The notes under the pieces are model-generated. The model was not told where the DNA came from, ran no database searches, and was given only the letters and a program-made list of their open reading frames with translations. The translations under genes were made by a program, and so were the position numbers. 49,354 nucleotides of DNA from an uncultured bacterium (lineage in GTDB: Bacteria > Verrucomicrobiota > Verrucomicrobiia > CAIQCK01): contig CAIQCK010000084.1 in NCBI GenBank assembly GCA_903870275.1, positions 1 through 49,354 on the forward strand. The letters are read 5' to 3'. Of this stretch, positions 16,077 through 24,466 are shown in pieces; position 1 is the first letter of the stretch, and each line of letters opens with the position of its first letter.

Positions 16077-17048
16077 CTACGGCAACAACACGGTCGAGCC
16101 GGTGGTCTTGCGGGCTTCGAGGTCGCGGTGGGCTTGGGCGGCTTCGCGCAGGGGATAGGTCTGGTTGATCGCCACCTTGACGGCCTTGCTCTTAATCACG
16201 GCGAACAGATCGCGCGCCGCCGCGTCCAGGTCTTCGCGCTTGGCGGTGTAGTCGAACAGGGTCGGACGTGTCAGAAAGAGCGAGCCTTTCTGGGAAAGGA
16301 CGGCAGGGTTGAACTGCGTCACCGGCCCGGAGGCGTTGCCAAAGCTCACCATCAGGCCCAGCGGCGCGAGGCAGTCGAGGGAGTCCATGAAGGTGTCCTT
16401 GCCGACGCCATCATAAACGACCGGCACGCCCGCGCCCTTGGTGATTTCCTTGACCCGCTCGACGAACTTTTCCCTCGCGGTGACGATGACGTGCTTGCAG
16501 CCGGCTTTCTTCGCCAACGCGGCCTTCGCGTCGCTGCTAACGGTGCCGATGACGGTCGCACCGAGGCTCTTCGCCCACTGGCAGAGAATCAGGCCGACAC
16601 CACCAGCCGCGGCGTGCATGAGGATGGTGTCGCCTTCGCGGACCTTGTAGGTGCGGCGGATCAGATACCACGTCGTCATGCCCTTGAGCATGATGGCGGC
16701 GGCGACTTTGTCATCAATGCCGGCGGGAAGTTTCACCAGACGCGCCGCCGGCCGCAGGAGCACCTCGGCATAAGCGCCGACGGGGTTTGCGTAGGCGACG
16801 CGGTCGCCGACTTTGAATTCCTTCACCTTCGGACCGACCGCTTCGACAACGCCCGCGCCTTCCATGCCGAGTATGGCCGGCAGCGGCACCGGATACAAAC
16901 CGGTGCGATGGTAGGTGTCAATGAAGTTGAGACCGACGGCGGTGTTGCGCACGAGCACTTCCTCCGGGCCGGGACTGGCGACGGGGACTTCCTCCCAGCG
17001 CATTTTGTCCGGCCCGCCGTTTTCGTAAATGCAAATGGCGTGAGGCAT
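16077..17048 (-). CDS. qor: NADPH:quinone oxidoreductase, zeta-crystallin type
   Basis: This 323-residue medium-chain dehydrogenase/reductase lacks zinc ligands, like quinone oxidoreductase. It has the N-terminal GroES-like part (GLNFIDTYHRTGLYPVPLP; GMEGAGVVEAVG), the nucleotide-binding AAAGGVGLILCQWAK and the family block VVYDGVGKDTF...SFGNASG. It should transfer hydride from NADPH to quinones or enones in the cytoplasm. ATG 17048 is chosen because the protein family begins with MPHAI-like sequence; an upstream in-frame start at 17117 would add 23 unconserved residues. Its end lies 13 bases from repeat copy A. Confidence 0.92.
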   Translation of the reverse strand: MPHAICIYENGGPDKMRWEEVPVASPGPEEVLVRNTAVGLNFIDTYHRTGLYPVPLPAILGMEGAGVVEAVGPKVKEFKVGDRVAYANPVGAYAEVLLRPAARLVKLPAGIDDKVAAAIMLKGMTTWYLIRRTYKVREGDTILMHAAAGGVGLILCQWAKSLGATVIGTVSSDAKAALAKKAGCKHVIVTAREKFVERVKEITKGAGVPVVYDGVGKDTFMDSLDCLAPLGLMVSFGNASGPVTQFNPAVLSQKGSLFLTRPTLFDYTAKREDLDAAARDLFAVIKSKAVKVAINQTYPLREAAQAHRDLEARKTTGSTVLLP

Positions 17049-17152
17049 ATCGTTTCTCCACTGGCGGCTGACCTCATGCCAACCGCTGAACGCCAAAAGG
17101 TAGCGGATGCCGCGCAAAGCACAAGATACCCGCCGTCAACGACCGTGAGATC

Positions 17153-17172
17153 ACGGCGTCGTCGGACGCCGT
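17153..17172. repeat. GC-rich hairpin in the divergent intergenic region
   Basis: ACGGCGTC (17153-17160) and GACGCCGT (17165-17172) pair around the 4-base loop GTCG. It lies between the divergently transcribed qor and nucleotidyltransferase genes. It lacks a GTAG head, so I do not group it with the REP-like hairpins. It could be an operator or a stray palindrome. Confidence 0.4.
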
Positions 17173-17219
17173 CGCGCTAAACGGCGTGCAAGGCGTGACC
17201 GGTATGATAGACTGACGCC

Positions 17220-17762
17220 GTGAAGAACGAACTGGACATCGTTCGGGACATCTCGCAGCGGTTTGCCGGGGCACGCATCGCCTACATGCTGACCGGCTCG
17301 ATGGCAATGAACTACTATGCGCAACCGAGGATGACACGCGACATTGACGTGGTCGTCGCGCTCGAACCCGGGGACGTGGAAACCGTCGTGCGGTTGTTCT
17401 CTCCGGATTACTACGTTGCGCAGGAAATGGTGAGCGAGTCCGTGGCCCGCGAGTCCATGTTCAACCTGATCCACCTGGAAAGCGTCATCAAGGTGGACTG
17501 CATCGTGCGCAAGAACAGCGTTTACCGGCGGCTGGAGTTTGAACGGCGCCAGCCCATCAAAATCCAGGACTTCACGACCTTCATCGTGAGCAAAGAGGAC
17601 TTGATCATCTCCAAACTCTTCTGGGCCAAAGACTCGCACTCGGAGATGCAATTGCGCGACGTGCGCAACCTGCTGGCCACCGGCTACGACGCGGACTATC
17701 TGACGCACTGGACGCGCGATCTCGGACTGGATAAGCTCTGGCAGGAAGCATCGCATGACTGA
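17220..17762 (+). CDS. Nucleotidyltransferase-fold protein (AbiEii/DUF6036-like)
   Basis: The 180-residue product shows the nucleotidyltransferase signature G-S-x-A...D-x-D: LTGSMAMNYYAQPRMTRDIDVVV (described at residues about 24-46). A later acidic residue is in VIKVDCIV, and SKEDLIISKLFWAKDS is typical of the stand-alone MNT/AbiEii-like group. Members include toxins of toxin-antitoxin systems and aminoglycoside nucleotidyltransferase-like enzymes. It starts at GTG 17220. A TATGAT box at 17203-17208 would leave a leader of about five bases, so the mRNA may be nearly leaderless. The next gene overlaps it by 8 bases. Confidence 0.75.
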   Translation: MKNELDIVRDISQRFAGARIAYMLTGSMAMNYYAQPRMTRDIDVVVALEPGDVETVVRLFSPDYYVAQEMVSESVARESMFNLIHLESVIKVDCIVRKNSVYRRLEFERRQPIKIQDFTTFIVSKEDLIISKLFWAKDSHSEMQLRDVRNLLATGYDADYLTHWTRDLGLDKLWQEASHD

Positions 17763-17988
17763 CACACCAGCCAGCGTGGAGAATATGGTGCGCGAAAAGC
17801 TGATGGCGCGCTCCGGCGAGGAACGATTCGTCATGGGCGCGCTGATGTTCGACGCCGCCCGGGAAATGATCCTCGCCTCGTTTCCACCCGGTCTGACCGA
17901 GGCGGAACTGAAACGAAGGCTGTTTGAGCGGCTCTATACCGACAACCGTGGGGCGTCGAAATTATTCCGGGGACTTCTGGCCGTCTAA
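17755..17988 (+). CDS. Small partner protein of the nucleotidyltransferase
   Basis: The 77-residue product has no named domain that I recognise. It contains LMARSGEERFVMGALMFDAAREMILASFP and an ELKRRLFERLYTDN segment (residues about 17-65), predicted helical and charged. Short genes of this pattern often lie directly next to nucleotidyltransferase-like genes. The 8-base overlap implies coupled translation. A toxin-antitoxin or substrate-adaptor partnership is inferred from gene order only. Confidence 0.65.
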   Translation: MTDTPASVENMVREKLMARSGEERFVMGALMFDAAREMILASFPPGLTEAELKRRLFERLYTDNRGASKLFRGLLAV

Positions 17989-18005
17989 AGGATCATTCGT
18001 TACTT

Positions 18006-18896
18006 ATGAAAAATCACGCTCTCCTCCTCACTTTGCTGTTGTCGCTCGTTCCTCCCGCGTTTGCGCAGAGCGATGTTGAGTTCAAACGCACTGAAGACTT
18101 GGTCTATGGCCGCAAGTTTGGCGTGGCGCTCACTCTCGACGTGATCCAGCCGGTGAAGGCCAACAACGGCCGCGCCATCATCTTCATGGTCAGCGGCGGA
18201 TGGTTCTCCAGCCACGAGGGCGTCAACCCGAAATACTACGCGCCGTTCCTGGATCGCGGCTACACGGTCTTCGCGGTGGTGCACGGCTCACAACCAAAGT
18301 TCACCATCCCGGAAATCACGCAGGACATTCACCGCGCCGTGCGTTTCATCCGCCACAACGCCGCGAAGTGGGGCGTGGACCCGGACCACTTCGGCATCAC
18401 CGGCGGCAGCGCGGGCGGCCATCTCTCCGTGACGATGGGCACGCAAGGCAGGCCGGGCAAGCCCGACGCCAAAGACCCGATTGACCGCGAGAGCAGCGCC
18501 GTACAGGCTGTGGCGTGTTTCTACCCGCCAACCGATTTCCTGAACTACGGTGCGGCTGGCGAGGACGCGGTCGGCGTCGGCATTTTGAAAGACCACAAGG
18601 CCGCGTTCGGACCGGCCTCCGACACACCCGAAGGCCGCCAGAAACTCGGCAGGGAAATCTCGCCCATCTACTTCATCACCGCCCAGATGCCGCCCACGCT
18701 CATCATCCATGGCGACGCGGACAAACGCGTACCGATGCAGCAGGCGGAGAGCTTCGTGAAGCGCGCCACCGAAGCCGGTGCTAACGCCAGGCTCATCGTC
18801 AAGCCCGGCGCCGGTCACGGCTGGAAGGGCCAGGAGCCGGACCTCAACGCGATGGCCGATTGGTTCGACGAATATTTGCGCGGCGTGAAGAAATGA
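18006..18896 (+). CDS. Secreted alpha/beta-hydrolase (esterase/lipase-like)
   Basis: The 296-residue product has a signal peptide (MKNHALLLTLLLSLVPPAFA). The alpha/beta-hydrolase core shows the nucleophile elbow GGSAGG with Ser135, a likely Asp in HGDADKRVPMQQ and the catalytic His in GAGHGW. The ISGG-like VSGGWFSS oxyanion segment places it among carboxylesterase-like enzymes of carbohydrate loci. It is followed 7 bases later by a sialidase-like gene and then a GH50-like gene, which suggests deacylation of sugar substrates outside the cytoplasm. A near copy of its last 14 codons recurs at 20162. Confidence 0.83.
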   Translation: MKNHALLLTLLLSLVPPAFAQSDVEFKRTEDLVYGRKFGVALTLDVIQPVKANNGRAIIFMVSGGWFSSHEGVNPKYYAPFLDRGYTVFAVVHGSQPKFTIPEITQDIHRAVRFIRHNAAKWGVDPDHFGITGGSAGGHLSVTMGTQGRPGKPDAKDPIDRESSAVQAVACFYPPTDFLNYGAAGEDAVGVGILKDHKAAFGPASDTPEGRQKLGREISPIYFITAQMPPTLIIHGDADKRVPMQQAESFVKRATEAGANARLIVKPGAGHGWKGQEPDLNAMADWFDEYLRGVKK

Positions 18897-18903
18897 ACAG
18901 TCT

Positions 18904-20124
18904 ATGAAACCAATCCACAACACGTTCCTCCTCATCGTCGCTGCCTTTTGTTACGCGGCAACTCTGCACGCCGCGGACGCGCCGGTGGCTGCAAGCACCC
19001 TGTCAGTGATGACCAACCACGCCGTGTGGAAGGACGGCCGCCCGGTGGCGCTTCCAGAAGTTTCACGGCCCGCCGTCGAGGGCGTGATGCTCTTCGAACC
19101 GAAGGAGACCGATTGGAAATACTCGCATCACCAGTCCATCACCGCCTTCAAGGGCCAGCTTTTCGCCATCTGGTCCAGTTCGCAGCGGGACGAGGACAGT
19201 CCGGGGCAGCGCGTGATGTATGCCTATCGAAACGAGAAGGGCTGGATTCAGCCGCGCATCCTGTTCCAACCCGACATCGAGCCGGATGGCCGGCTGCGCA
19301 TCCTGACGGCCGCGGGTTTTCATCAACACAACGGCACCCTCGTCGCCTATGCCGGCGATTACTCGATTGACCGCAAGTCAACCCGGCTGCTGGCGCGAAC
19401 CAGCACGGACGGACGGCGCTGGAGCGAAGTCCGCGACCTTCATCTGCCGGTCTGCCCGAACCACGGACCGCAGGCCACAGCAACCGGCCGTTTGATCATC
19501 GCCGGCAACACCGCGTTTCCTTACACCGACGATCCCTCGGGACTGACCGGTTGGCGCATGACCGGCATCTTCCCGGCGAGCATGAAAACGTTCCAGGACA
19601 ATCCCTCCACATTCTGGGATCTGGCCAAACAGATGAAATGGCGCGGGAATGTCTGCGAAGCGTCGTTGCATCAAACCGACGACAAGGCACTGCACATGTT
19701 GCTGCGCGCCGCCAATATCGGGCTGCCCGGCCCCAACAAGGAGCTATGGAGCCTCTGGGAAACTTCCAGCACCGACAACGGCGAGACCTGGAGCGCGCCG
19801 CGTCCGACCGATTATAGCAACACGGACGCCAAGTTTCATTTTGGCCGGTTGCCCAACGGGCGGTTCTACTGCGTCAACAATCCCATCGGCGTGGATCGCA
19901 TCCCGCTGGTGCTCTCAACATCGCGCGACGGCGTCAATTTCGACCGCCACTTCATTCTCGGCGAACAGCGTTACGTGAGGCGATTCGAGGGAGGATCGAA
20001 AGGCGGCCACTACGGCTATCCGCACACGCTGGTGTTCGAAGGCAATCTCTACGTCATCGTCTCGCGCCAGAAAGAATCGGTCGAAGTATTGCGCGTGGCG
20101 TTGTCGGAATTCGACAAACCATGA
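18904..20124 (+). CDS. Secreted exo-sialidase-like beta-propeller protein
   Basis: The 406-residue product has a signal peptide ending near LHAAD. The body shows repeated Asp-box-like turns of the six-bladed sialidase fold: SSTDNGETW (about residue 288), RTSTDGRRW and STSRDGVNF. An HQSITAFKGQLFAIWSS segment begins the propeller. Catalytic Arg/Tyr residues of true sialidases could not be verified by eye, so the substrate is open. It lies between the esterase and GH50-like genes on the same strand and is probably co-transcribed with the esterase. Confidence 0.78.
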   Translation: MKPIHNTFLLIVAAFCYAATLHAADAPVAASTLSVMTNHAVWKDGRPVALPEVSRPAVEGVMLFEPKETDWKYSHHQSITAFKGQLFAIWSSSQRDEDSPGQRVMYAYRNEKGWIQPRILFQPDIEPDGRLRILTAAGFHQHNGTLVAYAGDYSIDRKSTRLLARTSTDGRRWSEVRDLHLPVCPNHGPQATATGRLIIAGNTAFPYTDDPSGLTGWRMTGIFPASMKTFQDNPSTFWDLAKQMKWRGNVCEASLHQTDDKALHMLLRAANIGLPGPNKELWSLWETSSTDNGETWSAPRPTDYSNTDAKFHFGRLPNGRFYCVNNPIGVDRIPLVLSTSRDGVNFDRHFILGEQRYVRRFEGGSKGGHYGYPHTLVFEGNLYVIVSRQKESVEVLRVALSEFDKP

Positions 20125-20161
20125 GGTTCTTGCAAGGACTGGGAGCCGCACCATCGCAACG

Positions 20162-20206
20162 ATGGACGATTGGTTTGACAAACGTCTGCGCGGCGTGAAG
20201 AAATGG
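20162..20206 (+). pseudogene. Duplicate of the 3' end of the esterase gene
   Basis: The 15 codons here (MDDWFDKRLRGVKKW) match the end of the esterase at 18852-18896 (MADWFDEYLRGVKK, stop) at 11 of 14 residues, and the nucleotides match almost as well. The stop TGA of the original is TGG here, so the frame runs on into the GH50-like gene. It looks like the tail of a second, deleted esterase gene. Confidence 0.6.
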
Positions 20207-20254
20207 TTTAGTTCGTTACAGTCCGAGCAGACCGAGCGCGAGTTCACGGAAAGC

Positions 20255-22462
20255 ATGTTCATGCAAAGACAAATCGTGCAAATCAGTCTGGTCGTTGTGC
20301 TGTCGGGACTGGCAACTGCCAGAGGCGCAGCGTTCGGTCCGGCACGAGCGCCCGCGGCGCCCACACCGGCGCCAGCGCCGGTCAAGCTCATCAGTTCATT
20401 TGAGCGGCCGTCGGACATCTCCTCCCTGAAAGCAGACAGCACGAAGCTGTCGTCGGTCGTCATCGGCGTGACGGAAGGCAAGCACGCCATGCGCGCCGAG
20501 TTTGGCGAGGCGGATTATCCGAGATTCACTTTCGCATCCGACAAGCCAATGGATTGGAGCGGCTTCTCCGGTCTGGCGGTGGATGTGACGAATCCCGGCG
20601 CGGAGATGGTGCGGTTCGCGCTGCGGGTGGAGGATGCGCCGAACGCCAAAGGCCCGGACCACGTCGCATTCGGCGTCGGTGCCATCGAGCCGGGCCGGAC
20701 AGCGAGTTTTGTGCTCAAGCCCGCCGAGAAACCGCCGATGTCCTACGGCATGATGGCGCTTCCGCCGGTGCCGGGCATGCGCACCATCGCGAACCTCGCC
20801 AAGGAGCCGGTTGATTTCAGCCATGTCTATGCGTGGCAGGTTTACCTGAGTCATCCGGGGAAGGCTTACACGCTGATCTTCGACAACGTCCGGCTGGTCG
20901 CCCTGAAGAGCGCGAGCCTCGACAAAATCGTGGACCGCTTCGGCCAGTATGCCACCGCCGAATGGCCCGGCAAATTGCACGACGAAAAGGAGTTTGCCGT
21001 GCGACGCGCCGCGGAGGAGAACGAACTGCGGGCGTATCCCGGTCTGCAAGGCCGTGACCGGTTCGGCGGCTGGGCGGGCGGGCCGCAGTTGCCGGTGGGG
21101 AAGTTTTTCCGCACGCAACAGGTGGCCGGCAAATGGTGGCTGGTGGACCCGGACGGTCATCTTTTCCTTTCCTTCGGCGTGAACACCGTCAAGCCCGGTG
21201 TGGAGGTCTTCACGGCCGGCCGCGAATACATGTTTGGATGGCTGCCAAAGGAGAACGAGCCGCTCGGTAAATACTTCGGCCACAACAAGAGCATGGCCGG
21301 CGGCCCGGTCATCGAAGGCCCGACCTACGATTTCCTCCAGGCGAACCTCCACCGCAAATATGGTCCGCAGTTCATGGATCACTGGCGCCACACCGCGATG
21401 GCCCGTATGCGCTCGTGGGGGTTCAACACTCTCGGCAAATCCTGCGACACCGATCTCTATTACTCGGAGCGCACGGCCAATCGCATCGCTTACATCCCCA
21501 TCGTCCAGTTCACCGGCAACTACGCGCACGTCAGCGGCGGGCAGGACACGTGGGGACCGATGCACGATCCTTATGACCCCGCGTTCCGCGAGGCCGTGGC
21601 CGCGCAGCTCGACAAGGTCGTGTCCGCCTGCAAGGACGACCCGTGGTGCATCGGGTATTTCATTGATAACGAGCTGAGCTGGGGCTCGGCGAAATCCAGC
21701 GACCCGAAGCTGCGCTACGGTCTTGCGCTTGGCGCGCTCAAAGCGCAGGCGGACGCATCGCCTGCCAAGAAAGCCTTGCTGGATCAGCTCAAGCAAACTT
21801 ACAACGACATCGGCAAACTCAACGCGGCGTGGAAGACGAGCTTCGCCGGTTGGGACGACCTCAAAGCTCCGGCCGCTCCGTTCAGCGCGGCCGCCGAAGC
21901 CGACTTCCAGCGCTACCTGAAAAGTTTTGCGACGCAATACTTCACCGTCGTCCGAACCGAGCTTCGCCGTCTCGACCCCAACCATCTCTACCTCGGCTGC
22001 CGCTTCGCCAACTTCACGCCGGAGTGCGTCCAGGCCGCCGCCGAGGTCTGCGACGGCCTCAGCTTCAATATCTACCGGCAGCGGCTCGACAAGGAGTGGG
22101 ATTTTCTGAAGAGCATCAACAAGCCGGCGATCATCGGCGAATTCCACGTCGGCGCGCCCGACCGCGGCATGTTCAACACAGGCCTCGTGGAGGCGGCGAA
22201 CCAGCAGTGGCGCGCCGCGATGGTGCAGGATTACGTCCGCAGCGTCGCCGATCATCCGTCGTTCGTCGGCTGCCATTGGTTCCGCTACGATGACGAGCCG
22301 CTCCTCGGCCACGTCGCCAACGGCGAAAACTACAACATCGGCCTCGTCAGCATCACCGACACGCCGTATCCCGAATTGATCGCCACGTTCCGCAGCGTGC
22401 TGACCGAAGCCTACCCGCGCCGTTATCAGGGAACGACCCGCCCCGTTCGGCCTCTGAAATGA
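20255..22462 (+). CDS. Secreted GH50 beta-agarase-like glycoside hydrolase
   Basis: About 735 residues from ATG 20255, which has GGA 7 bases upstream and gives a normal signal peptide (ending ATARGAAF). A Pro/Ala linker leads into an N-terminal CBM-like beta domain (about residues 45-210). The (beta/alpha)8 catalytic part follows, with likely acid/base E473 in FIDNELSWG and nucleophile E629 in IIGEFHVGAPDRG. The C-terminal HWFRYDDEPLLGHVANGENYNIG block is typical of GH50 enzymes cleaving agarose-type galactans. The longer frame from 20162 includes a decayed esterase tail and is not preferred. Confidence 0.75.
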   Translation: MFMQRQIVQISLVVVLSGLATARGAAFGPARAPAAPTPAPAPVKLISSFERPSDISSLKADSTKLSSVVIGVTEGKHAMRAEFGEADYPRFTFASDKPMDWSGFSGLAVDVTNPGAEMVRFALRVEDAPNAKGPDHVAFGVGAIEPGRTASFVLKPAEKPPMSYGMMALPPVPGMRTIANLAKEPVDFSHVYAWQVYLSHPGKAYTLIFDNVRLVALKSASLDKIVDRFGQYATAEWPGKLHDEKEFAVRRAAEENELRAYPGLQGRDRFGGWAGGPQLPVGKFFRTQQVAGKWWLVDPDGHLFLSFGVNTVKPGVEVFTAGREYMFGWLPKENEPLGKYFGHNKSMAGGPVIEGPTYDFLQANLHRKYGPQFMDHWRHTAMARMRSWGFNTLGKSCDTDLYYSERTANRIAYIPIVQFTGNYAHVSGGQDTWGPMHDPYDPAFREAVAAQLDKVVSACKDDPWCIGYFIDNELSWGSAKSSDPKLRYGLALGALKAQADASPAKKALLDQLKQTYNDIGKLNAAWKTSFAGWDDLKAPAAPFSAAAEADFQRYLKSFATQYFTVVRTELRRLDPNHLYLGCRFANFTPECVQAAAEVCDGLSFNIYRQRLDKEWDFLKSINKPAIIGEFHVGAPDRGMFNTGLVEAANQQWRAAMVQDYVRSVADHPSFVGCHWFRYDDEPLLGHVANGENYNIGLVSITDTPYPELIATFRSVLTEAYPRRYQGTTRPVRPLK

Positions 22463-22492
22463 TTCGCGGTAATCGCGCTGACATTATTTCCC

Positions 22493-23362
22493 ATGTCTGC
22501 CTTGCATATCCGCCAGATGATGCCCGCCGACATCCCATTCGGGATGGAACTGAAAACTCTCGCCGCATGGAACCAGACCGAAAGCGACTGGCGTGCATTG
22601 CTCAGCTACAATCCTGATGGCTGCTTCGTGGCGGAATGGGACGGCCGCCCCGTCGGCACAGCCACCACCACCATCCACGACGACAAGGTCGCGTGGATCG
22701 GCATGGTGCTGGTCCATCCGGAGTTTCGCCGGCTCGGTGTGGGCAAAGCTTTGCTGAAGCACTGCATCGCATGGCTCCAACAACGCGGCGTGCCGTGCAT
22801 CAAACTCGACGCGACGCCTGCCGGCAAAACCGTGTATGTCCCGCTTGGCTTCCGCGACGAATATGAACTGGAGCGCGTCGAAACCACGGCGTCTGCGGAT
22901 GGCGGAGTTCAGACAGTGACGTCCGACGTGAGAGCGATTCTCGCATTGGACTGTGAAGCATTCGGTGTCCCGCGCCAATCCGTGCTGCAACGTCTGCTCG
23001 GCGAGCATCCCGACCTCTGCTGGACAGCCTCCTCGCCGTCCTCTTCATTCCACAATCCGAAATCCGCAATCCGCAGTCTTTCCGGTTTTCTCCTCGCCCG
23101 CCCCGGCGCGAACGCGTGGCATTTCGGCCCGTGGGTGGCGCGTTCGACCGAAACGGCCGAGGCACTGTTGCGCGCGTGCCTTGCGCGGCTGGCCGGCCAG
23201 CGGATTTTCGCCGACGTGCCGGCGAATCATCCGGCCCGACAGCTTGTGGCGCGCCATGGTTTTGTCACGCAACGATCCCTGACGCGAATGTGGCTCGGCC
23301 GCAACGACTGGCCCGGCAACCCCGCTCTCACCTACGCAATGGCCGACCCGGCGAAAGGCTGA
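22493..23362 (+). CDS. Two-domain GNAT-family acetyltransferase, with repeat insertion
   Basis: The 289-residue protein has two GNAT folds: residues about 3-125, with the acetyl-CoA motif VHPEFRRLGVGKALL, and a degenerate C-terminal one (about 140-285) with ARHGFVTQRSLTRMW. The acceptor is unknown. Between DLCWTA and SGFLLARPGANAW, a Ser/Asn/Ile-rich stretch (about residues 183-200) is encoded by an array of heptamers at 23052-23079 and probably is an in-frame insertion. The gene lies 30 bases after the GH50-like gene. Its ATG is at 22493. Confidence 0.82.
   Translation: MSALHIRQMMPADIPFGMELKTLAAWNQTESDWRALLSYNPDGCFVAEWDGRPVGTATTTIHDDKVAWIGMVLVHPEFRRLGVGKALLKHCIAWLQQRGVPCIKLDATPAGKTVYVPLGFRDEYELERVETTASADGGVQTVTSDVRAILALDCEAFGVPRQSVLQRLLGEHPDLCWTASSPSSSFHNPKSAIRSLSGFLLARPGANAWHFGPWVARSTETAEALLRACLARLAGQRIFADVPANHPARQLVARHGFVTQRSLTRMWLGRNDWPGNPALTYAMADPAKG
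23052..23079. repeat. Heptanucleotide array inside the GNAT gene
   Basis: Four consecutive 7-base units, ACAATCC, GAAATCC, GCAATCC and GCAGTCT, follow the same degenerate form as the intergenic arrays at 27817 and 44428. They encode residues not found in the expected GNAT fold. 28 bases is not a multiple of three, so flanking bases were also gained or lost to keep the frame. Confidence 0.6.
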
Positions 23363-23550
23363 CCTCGCGAAACCGCATGTTCTCAATGCGGCCGAGTCCA
23401 ACCATCGTCGGTCGAACCTCCGCAATTTTGCCGCGGCTGCGCTCAAGCGTGACGACGCGCGACCGTTGCAAAAGAAATCGTTTACAAAACCGACCGCGCG
23501 AGCATAATGCGTGCGCGGTTACCGAACCTCGAACATATAGCGTGCCGGCC

Positions 23551-24402
23551 ATGGAGAATAGTCCCAGTATCGCGATCGAAGGCTTCGAATTGCTCAATTC
23601 GCTCGGCGGGGGAAGCATGGGCGAAGTGTATCGCGCGCGCGATTTGAGCAACGGCCGGTTGGTGGCGCTCAAGTTTCTCTACCCGTTCCTCGCGGGTAAC
23701 ATGACCTACCTCCAGCGCTTCCAGGCCGAAGCCGAGGCCGCCCGCCGCCTCGATCATCCCAACATTGTGAAAGTCCTCACCTCCGGCCAGAGCGGTCTGA
23801 CTCATTTCATCTGCATGGAACTGGTGGAAGGCAACAATCTGCGCAAGCTGCTGCAAGCCGAGGGCGCGCTCACCGAAGCCACCACCGCCGCCATTGGCAT
23901 GTCCGTCGCCTCGGCGTTGAACCACGCCTGGGAAATGGAGCGACTCATCCACCGCGACATCAAGCCCGAAAACCTCATGATCAGCAACGATGGCGTCGTG
24001 AAGGTGTGCGATCTCGGCATTGCCAAGCGCATGCTCAGCGGCGCGGCTCCGCTAACGCGCACGGGCATGGCCTTGGGCAGTCCGCACTACATCGCCCCGG
24101 AGCAAGCGCGCGGCGAAAAACAACTCGACTTGCGCGTGGATATTTACGGGCTGGGCGCCACGCTTTATCACGTCGTCACCGGCCAGACGGTCCATCAGTC
24201 CGACAGCGAGTTCGGCCTGATGATCAAGCACGCCACCGAGCCGGTGCCGGACCCGCGCACTTTCATGCCGGACTTGTCCGCTTCACTTGCGAATCTGCTG
24301 ATGCGCATGCTGGACTTGGACCGCGACCGTCGGCCTCCCGATTGGTGCGCGGTCTATGATGAGCTGACCGCCATCTACGAACCGCTTCAGCCTCAGAGCT
24401 GA
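23551..24402 (+). CDS. Cytoplasmic Ser/Thr protein kinase, PknB type
   Basis: The 283 residues are a kinase domain only, without membrane helix or sensor domain. It has the glycine loop LGGGSMGEVYRAR, catalytic Lys41 (VALKFL), the loop HRDIKPEN with D136, the DLG motif (D154) and APEQARG in place of APE. The substrate is unknown; these kinases phosphorylate many targets. ATG 23551 is preferred, since upstream in-frame sequence is unconserved and overlaps the GNAT gene. The 188-base gap before it contains no other recognised element. Confidence 0.9.
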   Translation: MENSPSIAIEGFELLNSLGGGSMGEVYRARDLSNGRLVALKFLYPFLAGNMTYLQRFQAEAEAARRLDHPNIVKVLTSGQSGLTHFICMELVEGNNLRKLLQAEGALTEATTAAIGMSVASALNHAWEMERLIHRDIKPENLMISNDGVVKVCDLGIAKRMLSGAAPLTRTGMALGSPHYIAPEQARGEKQLDLRVDIYGLGATLYHVVTGQTVHQSDSEFGLMIKHATEPVPDPRTFMPDLSASLANLLMRMLDLDRDRRPPDWCAVYDELTAIYEPLQPQS

Positions 24403-24466
24403 GCGCAGCGCAAACAAGCGGCAAGCCGCAAGACAGAGGGAAAAATACCGCCGTCTAGAGGGGTCT

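Noticed and set aside
15945..17180. Plus-strand open frame of 411 codons from the end of repeat A through the qor gene
   Set aside because: It is antisense to quinone oxidoreductase over most of its length; its N-terminal part is just the repeat's terminal module.
20396..22312. Minus-strand open frame of 638 codons opposite the GH50-like gene
   Set aside because: Antisense shadow; the plus strand has signal peptide, catalytic motifs and good codon use.
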